Part shown: piece by piece, positions 1 to 7,729 of the stretch
Position numbering within the stretch: position 1 is the stretch's first letter
Layout of the letters: every line of letters begins with the position of its first letter
DNA from: Sporomusa silvacetica DSM 10669
GTDB taxonomy: Bacteria > Bacillota > Negativicutes > Sporomusales > Sporomusaceae
Reading direction: 5' to 3'
DNA: 45,981 nt
Assembly: GCF_002257705.1 (NCBI RefSeq)
Contig: NZ_LSLK01000068.1
Location: 1 to 45,981 of the forward strand
Made by a program: the position numbers and the translations under genes
The notes under the pieces: generated by a model
The model's input: the letters and a program-made list of their open reading frames with translations, nothing else
Database searches by the model: none
What the model was told of the DNA's origin: nothing

Positions 1-48
1 ATCATGACGCCCATGGAATTCCACGAACAGTACGCGAAAGCTGCATAA
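1..48 (+). CDS. C-terminal end of an open frame, possibly an IS3-type transposase
   Basis: Frame 1 is open from the window edge and ends with TAA at 46-48, giving IMTPMEFHEQYAKAA. The tail resembles the end of IS3-family OrfB transposases, which often finish with a T/S-P-x-E-[FY] motif a few residues before the stop. Only 15 residues are visible, so the assignment is weak. A hairpin follows at once. Confidence 0.35.
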   Translation: MMTPMEFHEQYAKAA

Positions 49-50
49 AA

Positions 51-81
51 ATTGCTGCCCACCATATCGGCAGGCAGCAAT
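51..81 (+). terminator. Hairpin after the edge gene
   Basis: Arms ATTGCTGCC (51-59) and GGCAGCAAT (73-81) pair perfectly around a 13-nt loop. A pyrimidine-rich stretch follows, but there is no clean T run directly at the stem, so it may be a weak terminator for the gene entering from the left. Confidence 0.45.
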
Positions 82-210
82 CCACTTCTTCTATTTTTTC
101 TTTGTCCTCTTGACGGGTAGCACAGCAAAGAACTGCGGCTTACATTATTTTTAAATGGAGGGTAACGATATGAAAGGCTAAAAATTCAACTATACGTCGT
201 ATATATACTT

Positions 211-2649
211 TTATTTTATTTCCCGCGCCAGACGCATGCCGTTTAGCGTTACCAAGAGCGAAGCGCCGGTATCGGCTAACACTGCCAGCCACAAATTGAC
301 GAAGCCGGCAAAAGTGCCCAGCACAAACAGCAATTTTATCACCAAAGAAAAGGTAACATTCTGCTTGATAATTGCCACCGTCTTGCGGCTGAGCTTCATA
401 ACATAGGACAATTTGCTCAGATCATCGGACATGAGCGCAATATCAGCTGTTTCCAGCGCCGTATCCGATCCGGCCACCGCCATGGCGATGCCCACAGTGG
501 CTGTCGCCATGGCGGGAGCGTCGTTGACGCCATCGCCCACCATGGCTACGCTGCCATACTTACGAGCCAATTGTTTTAAGGCCGACACTTTGTCTTCCGG
601 CAGCAGTTCGCTGTAAAAAGAATCTATTTCTAATTTATCAGCAATGGCTGCTGCCACCCGCTTGTTATCACCAGTCAACATCGCTAGATTATGCACTCCG
701 GCGGCCCGCAGTGCGACGAGTGCTTCCAGGCTATTTTCCCGCAATGTGTCAGCGACAGCAATGACACCCAGTACTCGTTGTTCGCTACCAACCAGCATCA
801 CAGTCTTGCCTTGCTGTTCCAACTGAGTCAACTGCTCTTCGTAGCTCGCCAAGGCGTACCCGATTTCTTCAAATAAGCGGCGGTTGCCGACATATACCGT
901 CTGATCGTCTACATCGGCCTGCGCTCCCCGGCCGATGAGTGCCTTAAATTTCGTTACTGACTTTAAAGATGCATTGCCAGCTTTAGCAACAATCGCCTGG
1001 GCCAGCGGGTGTTCCGACCACTTTTCGACCGCCGCGGCCAACAGTAACAGCTCTTCTTTGGCAATACCGTTTAACGACACCACATCGGTCACCATCGGTT
1101 TACCAATGGTCAGCGTCCCAGTTTTGTCAAAGGCCACTGCCTGAATGCGTCCCATCTGTTCTAAATGCGCCCCGCCCTTAATCAGCACCCCGCGCCGCGA
1201 AGCATTGCCGATAGCGGATACAATCGATACCGGTGTGGAAATGACCAGCGCACACGGACAAGAGATGACCAGCAGCACTAATGCCCGGTAAAACCAAAGA
1301 TCAAAGGGTTGATTGAACAAAAGTGACGGAATGAACATTAAACCTAACGACGCCATAATAACGGTCGGCGTATAGTACTTGGCAAAAACATCAACAAACT
1401 GCTGCATAGGCGCCTTGTCCGCCTGCGCCTCTTCCACCATGTGCATGATTTTAGCCAGTGTCGAGTCGGCGCTCAGTTTGGTGACCGCGACTTCTAAAAC
1501 ACCCTGTTCATTGACTGTTCCGGCATACACCAGGTCACCGACCTGTTTTTCCACCGGCATGGACTCGCCGGTAATCGGTGCCTGATTGACGGTAGAAACG
1601 CCGTTCACAACATTACCGTCCATTGCAATGCGCTCTCCCGGTTTGACGATAATGAGATCGCCAACCACAATTTCTGCCACTGGTAGCCGCAACTCCTGAC
1701 CGTCCCGCCTCACCAGCGCTTCCCGCGGCGCTAAGTCCATCAAGGAGCGAATGGATTCCCTGGTTTTATCCAACGTATAGGCCTGCAGGGCATTGCCCAG
1801 CGAAAACAGGAACACAACGGTTGCACCCTCACTCCATTCCCCGATGGCTACTGCGCCAACGACTGCAATGGTCATAAGGAAATTGGTATCCATAGTCAGG
1901 CTTTTAAGACCATATAGACCACTCTTTGCCACATGATACCCGCCGACAGCCATAGCCGCAAAATAGAGCGGAATAATAATATTTTCACTCATTCCTATCC
2001 AATCCAGCAAGATGGCGGCCAGCAGAACGACCCCGGAAATAATCGTGGCCATCGTTCGCGGCTTGCGCCACCAGGCACCGGCCGACTGAGCGCCAGGCCG
2101 GGCAGCCTGACCGTCACTGACTGCCTGATAGCCCGCCTGTTGTACCGCTTCGATAATATTGGAATCGTTCAGAGCATGCTCGACCTTCAATTTGCCGGCG
2201 CCAAAATTTACTGCGGCTGACCGCACCCCAGCCAATGCGGTAATCTTTTTCTCCAGTTTGGCGGCGCAGTCAGCGCAGTCCATACCCGCAATCCGGAACA
2301 CCGACGTATGATAACCCGGCGCGTCCTGGGCGGCTTGCAGTATCGCCGCGCTATAGCCAAAGCCGCTTACGGTTTTGGTAATCTGGGCCACCTCTAAGAG
2401 TGTCTTATCATACACTACTTTTAGCTTGGCCGCCGCAAAATTTACTTGGGCCTCCCGCACGCCCGGCAGTTTGCGGATGCCTTTCTCCAGTTTAGCCGCG
2501 CAGTCGGCGCAATCCAGCCCGTCAATACTAAAGGTACTATTCATCAAATTGGCACTATCTACAGCTGCGGCTGCCTCAGCCGCCGCAGCGGCAACAGCAT
2601 GCGAACTGTGGCAGCAGCCACAATGACATGCTTCAGTCTGAGTTTTCAT
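211..2649 (-). CDS. cadA: Heavy-metal-translocating P-type ATPase (Cd/Zn/Pb export type)
   Basis: P1B-type ATPase of 812 residues, expected to pump soft divalent metals (Cd, Zn, Pb) across the cytoplasmic membrane. The N-terminus has a Cys/His cluster CHCGCCHSSH (about residues 8-17), an alanine-rich spacer, then two metal-binding domains with GLDCADC (44-50) and GMDCADC (122-128). Core motifs are intact: TGES (about 360), SCPC in the metal-site helix (about 463), DKTGTLT with the phosphorylated Asp (about 508), SEHP (about 545) and GDGVNDAPA near residue 700. The start at 2649 is preferred over an in-frame codon at 2679 because AAGGAGGG lies 9 nt before it. The CPC motif separates it from Co-type ATPases; the double DCADC domains favour Zn/Cd/Pb over Cu. 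The matching CadC-like repressor is at 3192-3554, same strand, separated by a repeat-bearing gap. Confidence 0.93.
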   Translation of the reverse strand: MKTQTEACHCGCCHSSHAVAAAAAEAAAAVDSANLMNSTFSIDGLDCADCAAKLEKGIRKLPGVREAQVNFAAAKLKVVYDKTLLEVAQITKTVSGFGYSAAILQAAQDAPGYHTSVFRIAGMDCADCAAKLEKKITALAGVRSAAVNFGAGKLKVEHALNDSNIIEAVQQAGYQAVSDGQAARPGAQSAGAWWRKPRTMATIISGVVLLAAILLDWIGMSENIIIPLYFAAMAVGGYHVAKSGLYGLKSLTMDTNFLMTIAVVGAVAIGEWSEGATVVFLFSLGNALQAYTLDKTRESIRSLMDLAPREALVRRDGQELRLPVAEIVVGDLIIVKPGERIAMDGNVVNGVSTVNQAPITGESMPVEKQVGDLVYAGTVNEQGVLEVAVTKLSADSTLAKIMHMVEEAQADKAPMQQFVDVFAKYYTPTVIMASLGLMFIPSLLFNQPFDLWFYRALVLLVISCPCALVISTPVSIVSAIGNASRRGVLIKGGAHLEQMGRIQAVAFDKTGTLTIGKPMVTDVVSLNGIAKEELLLLAAAVEKWSEHPLAQAIVAKAGNASLKSVTKFKALIGRGAQADVDDQTVYVGNRRLFEEIGYALASYEEQLTQLEQQGKTVMLVGSEQRVLGVIAVADTLRENSLEALVALRAAGVHNLAMLTGDNKRVAAAIADKLEIDSFYSELLPEDKVSALKQLARKYGSVAMVGDGVNDAPAMATATVGIAMAVAGSDTALETADIALMSDDLSKLSYVMKLSRKTVAIIKQNVTFSLVIKLLFVLGTFAGFVNLWLAVLADTGASLLVTLNGMRLAREIK

Positions 2650-2760
2650 AATTATTATCCCTCCTTGTATGCTGGTCACTTAATTTTTTCTATATGACTA
2701 CTATGTTCCAAACCCATTCGCTTCAATTGACTGCCTTGGTCGCAATATTCCATCGCATGA

Positions 2761-2809
2761 TTATATGTTCATGTGTATAATAGTAAATGATAGCAAGCCA
2801 TCTTGTCAA
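2761..2809 (-). promoter_or_regulatory. Probable cadA promoter with operator-like dyad
   Basis: On the minus strand TTGACA (2804-2809) is followed after 18 nt by TACTAT (2780-2785). Just downstream lies TATGTTCATGTGTATA (2764-2779), an imperfect dyad similar in style to ArsR/CadC sites. The leader to the cadA start is about 120 nt. Promoter hexamers are seen; the operator role is inferred. Confidence 0.5.
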
Positions 2810-2810
2810 G

Positions 2811-2956
2811 ACCTGGATTGAACGACTATACCCCTAAAGGGCACAGGCGGCTTCTGCCGGCGACGCGCTCGGATGGCGCTAGTGCCGATTGCGCCATGGA
2901 TGGCATAGCAATTCGGCCGTCCTAAGGGACTTGGCACATGCCAAGTCCCTTAGGAC
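2811..2956 (-). repeat. Multi-hairpin intergenic repeat, copy A
   Basis: Read on the minus strand this carries the block CGCCGGCAGAAGCCGCCTGT followed by a GGGGTATA and TTCAATCCAGG segment that recurs almost unchanged at 5371-5477 and, shortened, at 33116-33212. Its outer part is a perfect palindrome: 18-bp arms beginning GTCCTAAGGGACTTGGCA (2919-2936 and 2939-2956) around CA. Unlike the other copies it has about 55 bp of unrelated sequence between palindrome and core and lacks the GGAAAG-CTATA-CTTTCC hairpin. Confidence 0.75.
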
Positions 2957-3087
2957 GCCAATGGATTTTGCCAAATATCTATCTGTCGCATTGCTTACCT
3001 CACTTGATACCGTTTGTGGTGGCTTGCGTGCAGGACTTGACGGCGAATTTGATAACGTAAGCATCGAACAAGAAGGTGGCTAAAGCA

Positions 3088-3128
3088 AGAGCAAAACCTG
3101 ATGTAAAATAATACTCAAGTTTTGCTCT
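3088..3128 (-). terminator. Inverted repeat downstream of cadC
   Basis: Arms AGAGCAAAAC (3088-3097) and GTTTTGCTCT (3119-3128) pair perfectly around 21 nt. It sits 64 nt beyond the cadC stop and could end that transcript, but no long T run follows. Confidence 0.35.
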
Positions 3129-3191
3129 GTTTGCGTCTTGCTTGAATCTGCGGATTCCAAGACTGTATTTTTTATTCTGACCACTTATCTG

Positions 3192-3554
3192 TTAGTTGTG
3201 GTTGATATGCTCTAACCCTTGGCACATCAGACCCACTACATGCTCGTCGTCCAATGAATACCAAGCCTCTTTGCCATCCTTGCGGAACTTGACCAGCCTG
3301 GCGGCGCGCAGCACTCTAAGCTGGTGAGATATGGCCGACTGGCCCATTGCTAGTGTCTTAGCAATATCGCAAACACACATTTCTCTAAGGGTTAAGAGAT
3401 GTAATATTTTAATCCGGGTACTATCACCTAAAATCTTAAATATTTCCGCCAACTGCTGTACTGTAGGTTCCGCCAGCATCTCCTCTTTTGCCCAGCATAT
3501 CGTCTCCGGATGTTCGCAAGTTTCCTCACACATATCACATAGTATGTTTTTCAT
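3192..3554 (-). CDS. cadC: ArsR/SmtB-family metal-sensing repressor (CadC/CmtR type)
   Basis: A 120-residue winged-helix repressor that should release DNA when it binds Cd, Zn or Pb. The N-terminus is Cys-rich (LCDMCEETCEHPETICW), resembling the N-terminal thiolate site of CadC. The first recognition-fold helix carries MCVCDIAKTL, the ELCVCDL-type metal motif, and GQSAISHQLRVLRAARLV is the DNA-recognition helix region. GAGGTGA lies 5-6 nt before ATG at 3552-3554. It is divergent from nothing and precedes cadA on the same strand with a 540-nt gap, so each gene probably has its own promoter under the same repressor. CadC identity is from motifs; the exact metal is inferred. Confidence 0.88.
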   Translation of the reverse strand: MKNILCDMCEETCEHPETICWAKEEMLAEPTVQQLAEIFKILGDSTRIKILHLLTLREMCVCDIAKTLAMGQSAISHQLRVLRAARLVKFRKDGKEAWYSLDDEHVVGLMCQGLEHINHN

Positions 3555-3603
3555 ATGTCACCTCAAAAATAGTGTTACCACGACTCCTTACCCGTAGGCT
3601 ATA

Positions 3604-3645
3604 CCCTTTTATATAATTAAATATTCATATATATATATACTAAAG
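3604..3645 (-). promoter_or_regulatory. AT-rich promoter/operator region of cadC
   Basis: The stretch upstream of cadC holds ATATTCATATATATATATAC and TTTTATATAATTAA. ATATTCA is the kind of half site bound by CadC-family repressors. Exact -10 and -35 hexamers cannot be fixed in this low-complexity run. Confidence 0.35.
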
Positions 3646-3674
3646 TCTGGTAAGTACTGTGTCAAGTCGCTAGC

Positions 3675-3727
3675 ATTAATAAAAGGCACAGCAAAGCCAT
3701 TCCTAGCTTGCTGTGCCTTTTATTAAT
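3675..3727. terminator. Bidirectional terminator between cadC promoter and ilvE leader
   Basis: A perfect inverted repeat with 20-bp arms (3675-3694 and 3708-3727; core AAAAGGCACAGCAA / TTGCTGTGCCTTTT) and a 13-nt loop. A/T-rich outer arms on both sides make it usable in either direction. Confidence 0.75.
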
Positions 3728-3788
3728 TCATCTTTATAAAATTTGAAAAAAAATTTATGTCGCTCAAAGATAAAAATTTTTAATTTCG

Positions 3789-3817
3789 TTGACAGGAGAT
3801 AACTATGAGCGTATATT
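3789..3817 (+). promoter_or_regulatory. Promoter of the T-box/ilvE transcript
   Basis: TTGACA (3789-3794), 17-nt spacer, TATATT (3812-3817): a near-consensus sigma-A promoter placed about 45 nt before stem I of the T-box leader. Confidence 0.8.
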
Positions 3818-3859
3818 TAAATAAAGCAAAGCTACACTTTAACTTAATATGGTAAATGT

Positions 3860-4138
3860 GATGAGGGAGAACTTGCGCTCTATGTCGTTTCAGAGAACCG
3901 GTGGGTGGTGTGAACCGGTACGATGGGAATGCAAACGTCGCTCCTGAACAGCAAGGCTGAACTGCAAAGTAAGCTGCGCCGGTCTCAGCTCCGCAAGGAG
4001 TGCAGTCGTTATTCTGCTAGGGTTGTTTGACCTGATGAGATGCAGATAGTTTTATCTGTAAAAAGGGTGGTACCGCGAGAATTATCTCTTGCCCCTTTAA
4101 GTCTATTTGACTTGAAGGAGCAAGAGTTTTTTATTTTT
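3860..4138 (+). promoter_or_regulatory. T-box leader, valine specifier, with terminator
   Basis: tRNA-sensing leader controlling the branched-chain aminotransferase. The T-box sequence AGGGTGGTACCGCG is at 4064-4077. Stem I ends in AAACGTCGCTCCTGAAC; aligned with the AAAGGCATTCTTGAGC of a glycine T-box, the specifier triplet is GTC (3937-3939), a valine codon. A strong terminator follows: arms 4086-4103 and 4109-4126 (CTCTTGCCCCTTTAAGTC side) and T6ATT T5 at 4127-4138. Uncharged tRNA-Val should favour antitermination. An overlapping CTC two bases later would mean leucine but is out of register with the alignment. Confidence 0.9.
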
Positions 4139-4280
4139 ACAGGGGGGTATGGAGATGAATTACTTGAAAAAATTCGTTTGACGGTTGCTTGTCAAAATAC
4201 AAATCTTGGTGGGATTTTTTTAGCATTTATCTGCCGTGGATAGGTTAGCTTAATAATTTATTTAGGAGATGGACAATATT

Positions 4281-5303
4281 ATGAGTAAACTAGCAAATAT
4301 TGATTGGGGTAATTTAGGTTTTAACTATATGCAAACAGACTTTCGTTATGTTTCTACTTGGAAAGATGGTAAATGGGACGAAGGCCAACTAGTAACTGAT
4401 AATAAACTTTCAATCAGCGTGGCCTCGACCGCATTGCACTATGGACAACAATGTTTCGAGGGATTAAAAGCCTACAGAACAAAGAATGGGGATATCCAAC
4501 TTTTCCGGCCTTATGAAAATGCCAAACGGCTAACTCTCGGCGCTCAACGTCTGTTAATGCCGGAAATTTCTGAAGAAAAATTTGTAGAGGCTGTATTACA
4601 AGTAGTACGCGCCAATGAAGCCTATGTTCCTCCCTATGGTACTGGTGCCACTCTTTATATCAGACCGTTACTAATTGGTGTCGGAGATAATATTGGTGTC
4701 GGTCCAGCCCCGGAATATTTATTTTCGGTTTTCTGCATCCCTGTTGGCCCTTATTTCAAAGGTGGTATGACGCCTGTCAATTTTACTGTTTCCGACTTTG
4801 ATCGGGCAGCTCCATATGGAACAGGAGCTGCCAAAGTTGGCGGCAACTATGCAGCAAGCCTATACTCCTATCATTTGGCGAAAAAAGATGGGTTTGGTGA
4901 TTGTATCTATCTTGATCCATTAACTCATACAAAAATTGAAGAAGTCGGCTCAGCCAATTTCTTCGGTATTACGTGGAATGACGAATTTGTCACACCAAAA
5001 TCGCCTTCGATTTTACCAAGCATTACGAAATATTCCCTCCTCTATCTAGCTAAAGAATATTTGGGGTTAAAAGCGGCAGAGAGGGACGTTTTGATTGATA
5101 ATCTTAAGGAGTTTAAAGAAGCAGGTGCTTGCGGAACTGCGGCTGTTATTACTCCAATTGGTGGAATCCAATATAAAGGTAACCTCCATGTCTTCCATAG
5201 TGAAACAGAAGTTGGTCCAAATACAACCAAACTGTACAACACTCTTTGTGGTATTCAATTTGGTGATTTGGAGGCTCCAGCCGATTGGGTTGTTAAAGTC
5301 TAG
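4281..5303 (+). CDS. ilvE: Branched-chain amino acid aminotransferase
   Basis: PLP enzyme of fold type IV, 340 residues, that interconverts valine, leucine and isoleucine with their 2-oxo acids in the cytoplasm. The PLP lysine lies in YGTGAAKVGGNYAAS (about residue 190), and GSANFFGI and GTAAVITPIGG are typical of the long BCAT class, whose usual length is 340-360. ATG 4281 is chosen over ATG 4269, because AGGAG (4264-4268) abuts the first and lies 12 nt before the second. The preceding T-box ties it to the valine supply. It stands alone; a repeat and a strong hairpin follow. Confidence 0.93.
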   Translation: MSKLANIDWGNLGFNYMQTDFRYVSTWKDGKWDEGQLVTDNKLSISVASTALHYGQQCFEGLKAYRTKNGDIQLFRPYENAKRLTLGAQRLLMPEISEEKFVEAVLQVVRANEAYVPPYGTGATLYIRPLLIGVGDNIGVGPAPEYLFSVFCIPVGPYFKGGMTPVNFTVSDFDRAAPYGTGAAKVGGNYAASLYSYHLAKKDGFGDCIYLDPLTHTKIEEVGSANFFGITWNDEFVTPKSPSILPSITKYSLLYLAKEYLGLKAAERDVLIDNLKEFKEAGACGTAAVITPIGGIQYKGNLHVFHSETEVGPNTTKLYNTLCGIQFGDLEAPADWVVKV

Positions 5304-5370
5304 GAACATGCCCTAAATACCCATCGTGCTTACCTCCCAGTCTGAGATGGTAGCGTCGCCCCCCCAATAA

Positions 5371-5477
5371 GATAAGACTTGGCTTGTGCAAGTCCTAAAG
5401 GACGCCGGCAGAAGCCGCCTGTGCCCTAGGGGTATAGGCGTTCAATCCAGGGAAAGCTATACTTTCCATTTGGACAA
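5371..5477 (+). repeat. Multi-hairpin intergenic repeat, copy B
   Basis: Begins GATAAGACTTGGCTTGTGCA, then a TCCTAAAGGA stem, the shared core CGCCGGCAGAAGCCGCCTGT, GGGGTATA, TTCAATCCAG and the small hairpin GGAAAG-CTATA-CTTTCC. It matches copy A (2811-2956, minus) in the core and copy C (33116-33212, plus) at both ends. It starts 68 nt after the ilvE stop. Confidence 0.8.
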
Positions 5478-5483
5478 AAAATC

Positions 5484-5532
5484 GCACGTTATGGAGGAGA
5501 AGAATGACAAATTCTTCTCCTCCATAACGTGC
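5484..5532. terminator. Long perfect inverted repeat (ilvE / STAS convergent terminator)
   Basis: 22-bp perfect arms beginning GCACGTTATGGAGGAGAAGA, 5-nt loop GACAA. It lies between the convergent ilvE and STAS genes. A-rich sequence flanks it on the left, so termination is best in the minus direction. Confidence 0.65.
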
Positions 5533-5566
5533 TCCCAGATCGCTGGCTCTTTTTAACGATTTTTCA

Positions 5567-5848
5567 CTAAGGTAATCGATATAATCCCGTTGACATAAGC
5601 ATATCCAGTACCGAACCCGTGGCTCCTCTCATTGATATGTTAACACCTTTACGTCGTCCTTCAAAGACAACTGCGGCAATAACTCCAACACCAGCAGCAT
5701 CCATATAAAGAGTGTCATTAAAATCAAGACAGATAGCTGTAGATTCACCTTTAAAGAAGCTGTAGATTTTGTCGCGAACGCAATCAGCATTGACGGCAAG
5801 ACATACGGGACCAATAGTAACCACAAAATAGTTAGAATTTTCTTTCAC
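5567..5848 (-). CDS. STAS-domain protein (anti-sigma-factor-antagonist-like)
   Basis: A single-domain STAS protein of 93 residues, about the length of SpoIIAA/RsbV proteins (100-115). These switch partner kinases by phosphorylation of a Ser in a D-S-S/T-G-L-G loop. Here the loop reads YMDAAGVGVIAAV: the phospho-acceptor is replaced by Ala, so normal phospho-switching is not expected. The upstream TTG at 5873-5875 has no ribosome site, whereas GGGGTGG lies 4 nt before GTG 5846-5848, so that start is used. No kinase or sigma gene is adjacent. A c-di-GMP riboswitch with a terminator lies directly upstream, implying control by that second messenger. It could instead be a scaffold STAS protein. 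Confidence 0.72.
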   Translation of the reverse strand: MKENSNYFVVTIGPVCLAVNADCVRDKIYSFFKGESTAICLDFNDTLYMDAAGVGVIAAVVFEGRRKGVNISMRGATGSVLDMLMSTGLYRLP

Positions 5849-5910
5849 TAATCCACCCCCGAAGAATAAGTACAAAATACCTGTTTAGATTTACAATAAT
5901 GTCCAATAAT

Positions 5911-6025
5911 TAAAAAAATTGCCAGGTTTCAGCTAACTTCATGCTGCAACCTGGCAATCTTAGATTAGAATCTTTAGACCCATGGCTTTGCGTCCCGCCT
6001 TTTCAGGAGGTTTGCCAATATTATT
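5911..6025 (-). promoter_or_regulatory. Cyclic di-GMP-I (GEMM) riboswitch with terminator
   Basis: Read on the minus strand the region shows the conserved aptamer blocks in order: TTGGCAAACC (6009-6018), GAAA tetraloop, GGGACGCAAAGCC (5984-5996), GGGTCTAAAG, and the 3' block GATTGCCAGGTTGC (5946-5959). The 3' block also forms the left arm of a terminator, ATTGCCAGGTT with AACCTGGCAAT (5948-5958 and 5918-5928), followed by T7. Because the aptamer and terminator share this strand, ligand binding should block termination (ON switch, inferred). The STAS gene starts 63 nt downstream. Confidence 0.87.
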
Positions 6026-6167
6026 TTTTTGCTTTATTCAACATAACGCTTCAGAATCCTGCTTAGAACAAAAAGACTGATGCGTAATCTTTTTTTAAAA
6101 GTCTATGTACAATGAAAGATAACTATATTGGGAACCAGATTTCAGCTTCTGGTGCAATCTCCCATTA

Positions 6168-7421
6168 TCAATCCTGGTTTATTACATGTTCGACACGATC
6201 ATATGTGAGATATTCCCAGATCCATTTCATAAACACCACTATGCGATTCTGGAAATGGATTAACCGCAGTATATGCATTAAAGACCAAATTATCCAGGCA
6301 ATAAACCCTTGGGACTTAAATTTGCCAATATTGACTACCGCGGCGTTACGTCCAATTGTGGCCATAGTACCGACAGGCCTGTAAACAAATTTCTGCAGTG
6401 GACGGCCGTTCATCAGACTGATAATATTTTGGGCAACAACTCCGGCCTGCTGAATAGCAACCGGTGCAACCATCGGAAGCGGCGAATTGTCCTGTTCAAA
6501 GTGCGCTGCATCTCCGATAATAAAAACTTTAGCTTTATTCTGGATATGCAAATACTCATTCACAATGACACGATGGGCACGGTCCTGTTCCTGTTTAAGG
6601 TTATCCAGCAGCTTAGTGGCGCATACACCCGCGGCCCAGATAACTGTATGAGTGGGAATTACTTCCCCCCCTTTTAGTAATAATGTGTTACCGTCAAAAC
6701 CGCTAACTTGTACAAGTAACCGTACTTCAATATGCTTGCGAATTAATATTTCGACAGTGGCCTCTTGCAAATCCAAAGGCATAACAGGCAACAAAGCGTC
6801 CGAAGCCTCAACAAGCATGATACGTACTTCTTTAAAGTTCAGATTATGGTATTCTTTAGCCAATACAAAATGAATGAGTTCGGACAAAGCCCCTGCACAT
6901 TCAACACCAGTGGGACCACCACCTACTACGACAAAGGTAAGCAGCGAATGGCGTATTTCCGGATCCGGCTCATGGGCAGCCAATTCGAACATTTTTATGA
7001 TGTGGTCCCGGGTAGCAACCGATTGGCCAAGTGTTTTCACACATAAAGCGTTCTTTGCTAAGGATTCCATTCCAAAAAAGTTATTTGTACTGCCAGTAGC
7101 CACTACCAAGTAATCAAAAGAAATCTGATGTCCCGTGATTGTAATAACACGGTTATCAGCTAGATCTATATCTATAACCTCATCCATGTGAAACTCTATA
7201 TTTTTTTGGTCACGAAAAATTGTCCGAATCGGACAGGCTATGTCTTTTTCGGACAAACCGGCAGTAGCTACCTGGTATAATAATGGCTGAAATAAATGAT
7301 AATTATGCTTATCAATTATAGTAATCTGCGCGGCCGTATTCGCTAATAGCTTCGCGGCCTGGATACCGCCAAAACCAGCCCCGATAATAATAATATGCGT
7401 TTTTTTAACCAATTGGCCCAT
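6168..7421 (-). CDS. ndh: Type II NADH dehydrogenase (NDH-2), FAD-dependent
   Basis: Single-subunit, non-proton-pumping NADH:quinone oxidoreductase, 417 residues, bound to the inner membrane face. The N-terminal FAD site is IIIIGAGFGGIQAAKLL (about residues 10-26), the second NADH site is VVVGGGPTGVECAGAL (about 165-180), and the FAD-closing motif is VFIIGDAAHF (about 305). QPLLYQVATAGL and PVAIQQA match NDH-2 signatures. The hydrophobic C-terminal third (GFIAWIIWSLMHILRLI) is the membrane-anchoring part. GGAGG lies 9 nt before ATG 7419-7421. It is monocistronic with a promoter and palindromic operator at 7628-7673. In an anaerobe it may serve menaquinone-linked respiration or oxygen scavenging. 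Confidence 0.92.
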   Translation of the reverse strand: MGQLVKKTHIIIIGAGFGGIQAAKLLANTAAQITIIDKHNYHLFQPLLYQVATAGLSEKDIACPIRTIFRDQKNIEFHMDEVIDIDLADNRVITITGHQISFDYLVVATGSTNNFFGMESLAKNALCVKTLGQSVATRDHIIKMFELAAHEPDPEIRHSLLTFVVVGGGPTGVECAGALSELIHFVLAKEYHNLNFKEVRIMLVEASDALLPVMPLDLQEATVEILIRKHIEVRLLVQVSGFDGNTLLLKGGEVIPTHTVIWAAGVCATKLLDNLKQEQDRAHRVIVNEYLHIQNKAKVFIIGDAAHFEQDNSPLPMVAPVAIQQAGVVAQNIISLMNGRPLQKFVYRPVGTMATIGRNAAVVNIGKFKSQGFIAWIIWSLMHILRLIHFQNRIVVFMKWIWEYLTYDRVEHVINQD

Positions 7422-7627
7422 TTGACTGATGCCTCCTTAGGCTAGAACTAACAAATTTCAGTTTCATTTAATTCGGCAAAAATAACAAATTTCCTGTTCA
7501 AGTATTTGCCACAAAGGATAGAATCTTGCTGGAAGTTCGCAAATTTCCTATTCAAAGCAATATTGGGCTAATGTGGAAAAGTGTTTAAACAAGCTCTCCG
7601 CGGCATACTAATTCTTCCATTATTTAT

Positions 7628-7673
7628 TGACTGATATCAGTCATATTTTATTATTTTTCCATCATCCTGTCAA
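7628..7673 (-). promoter_or_regulatory. ndh promoter with palindromic operator at the start site
   Basis: Minus strand: TTGACA (7668-7673), 17-nt spacer, TAAAAT (7645-7650), then the perfect 16-bp palindrome TGACTGATATCAGTCA (7628-7643) right over the expected start site. The 5' leader is about 200 nt and contains a direct repeat AAATTTCCT[G/A]TTCAA at 7487-7501 and 7541-7555. Confidence 0.7.
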
Positions 7674-7729
7674 TAAAATGGAGACTGAGTGGAATACAAG
7701 CTGTCTAGATGCGGTGAATCGTGGTGCTT

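Noticed and set aside
2879..3083. Overlapping frames of 61 and 64 codons on both strands
   Set aside because: They run through a perfect palindrome of the repeat family and have no ribosome site or family resemblance.
4040..4243. 67-codon frame in the ilvE leader
   Set aside because: It lies inside the T-box and terminator; the sequence is explained by RNA structure.
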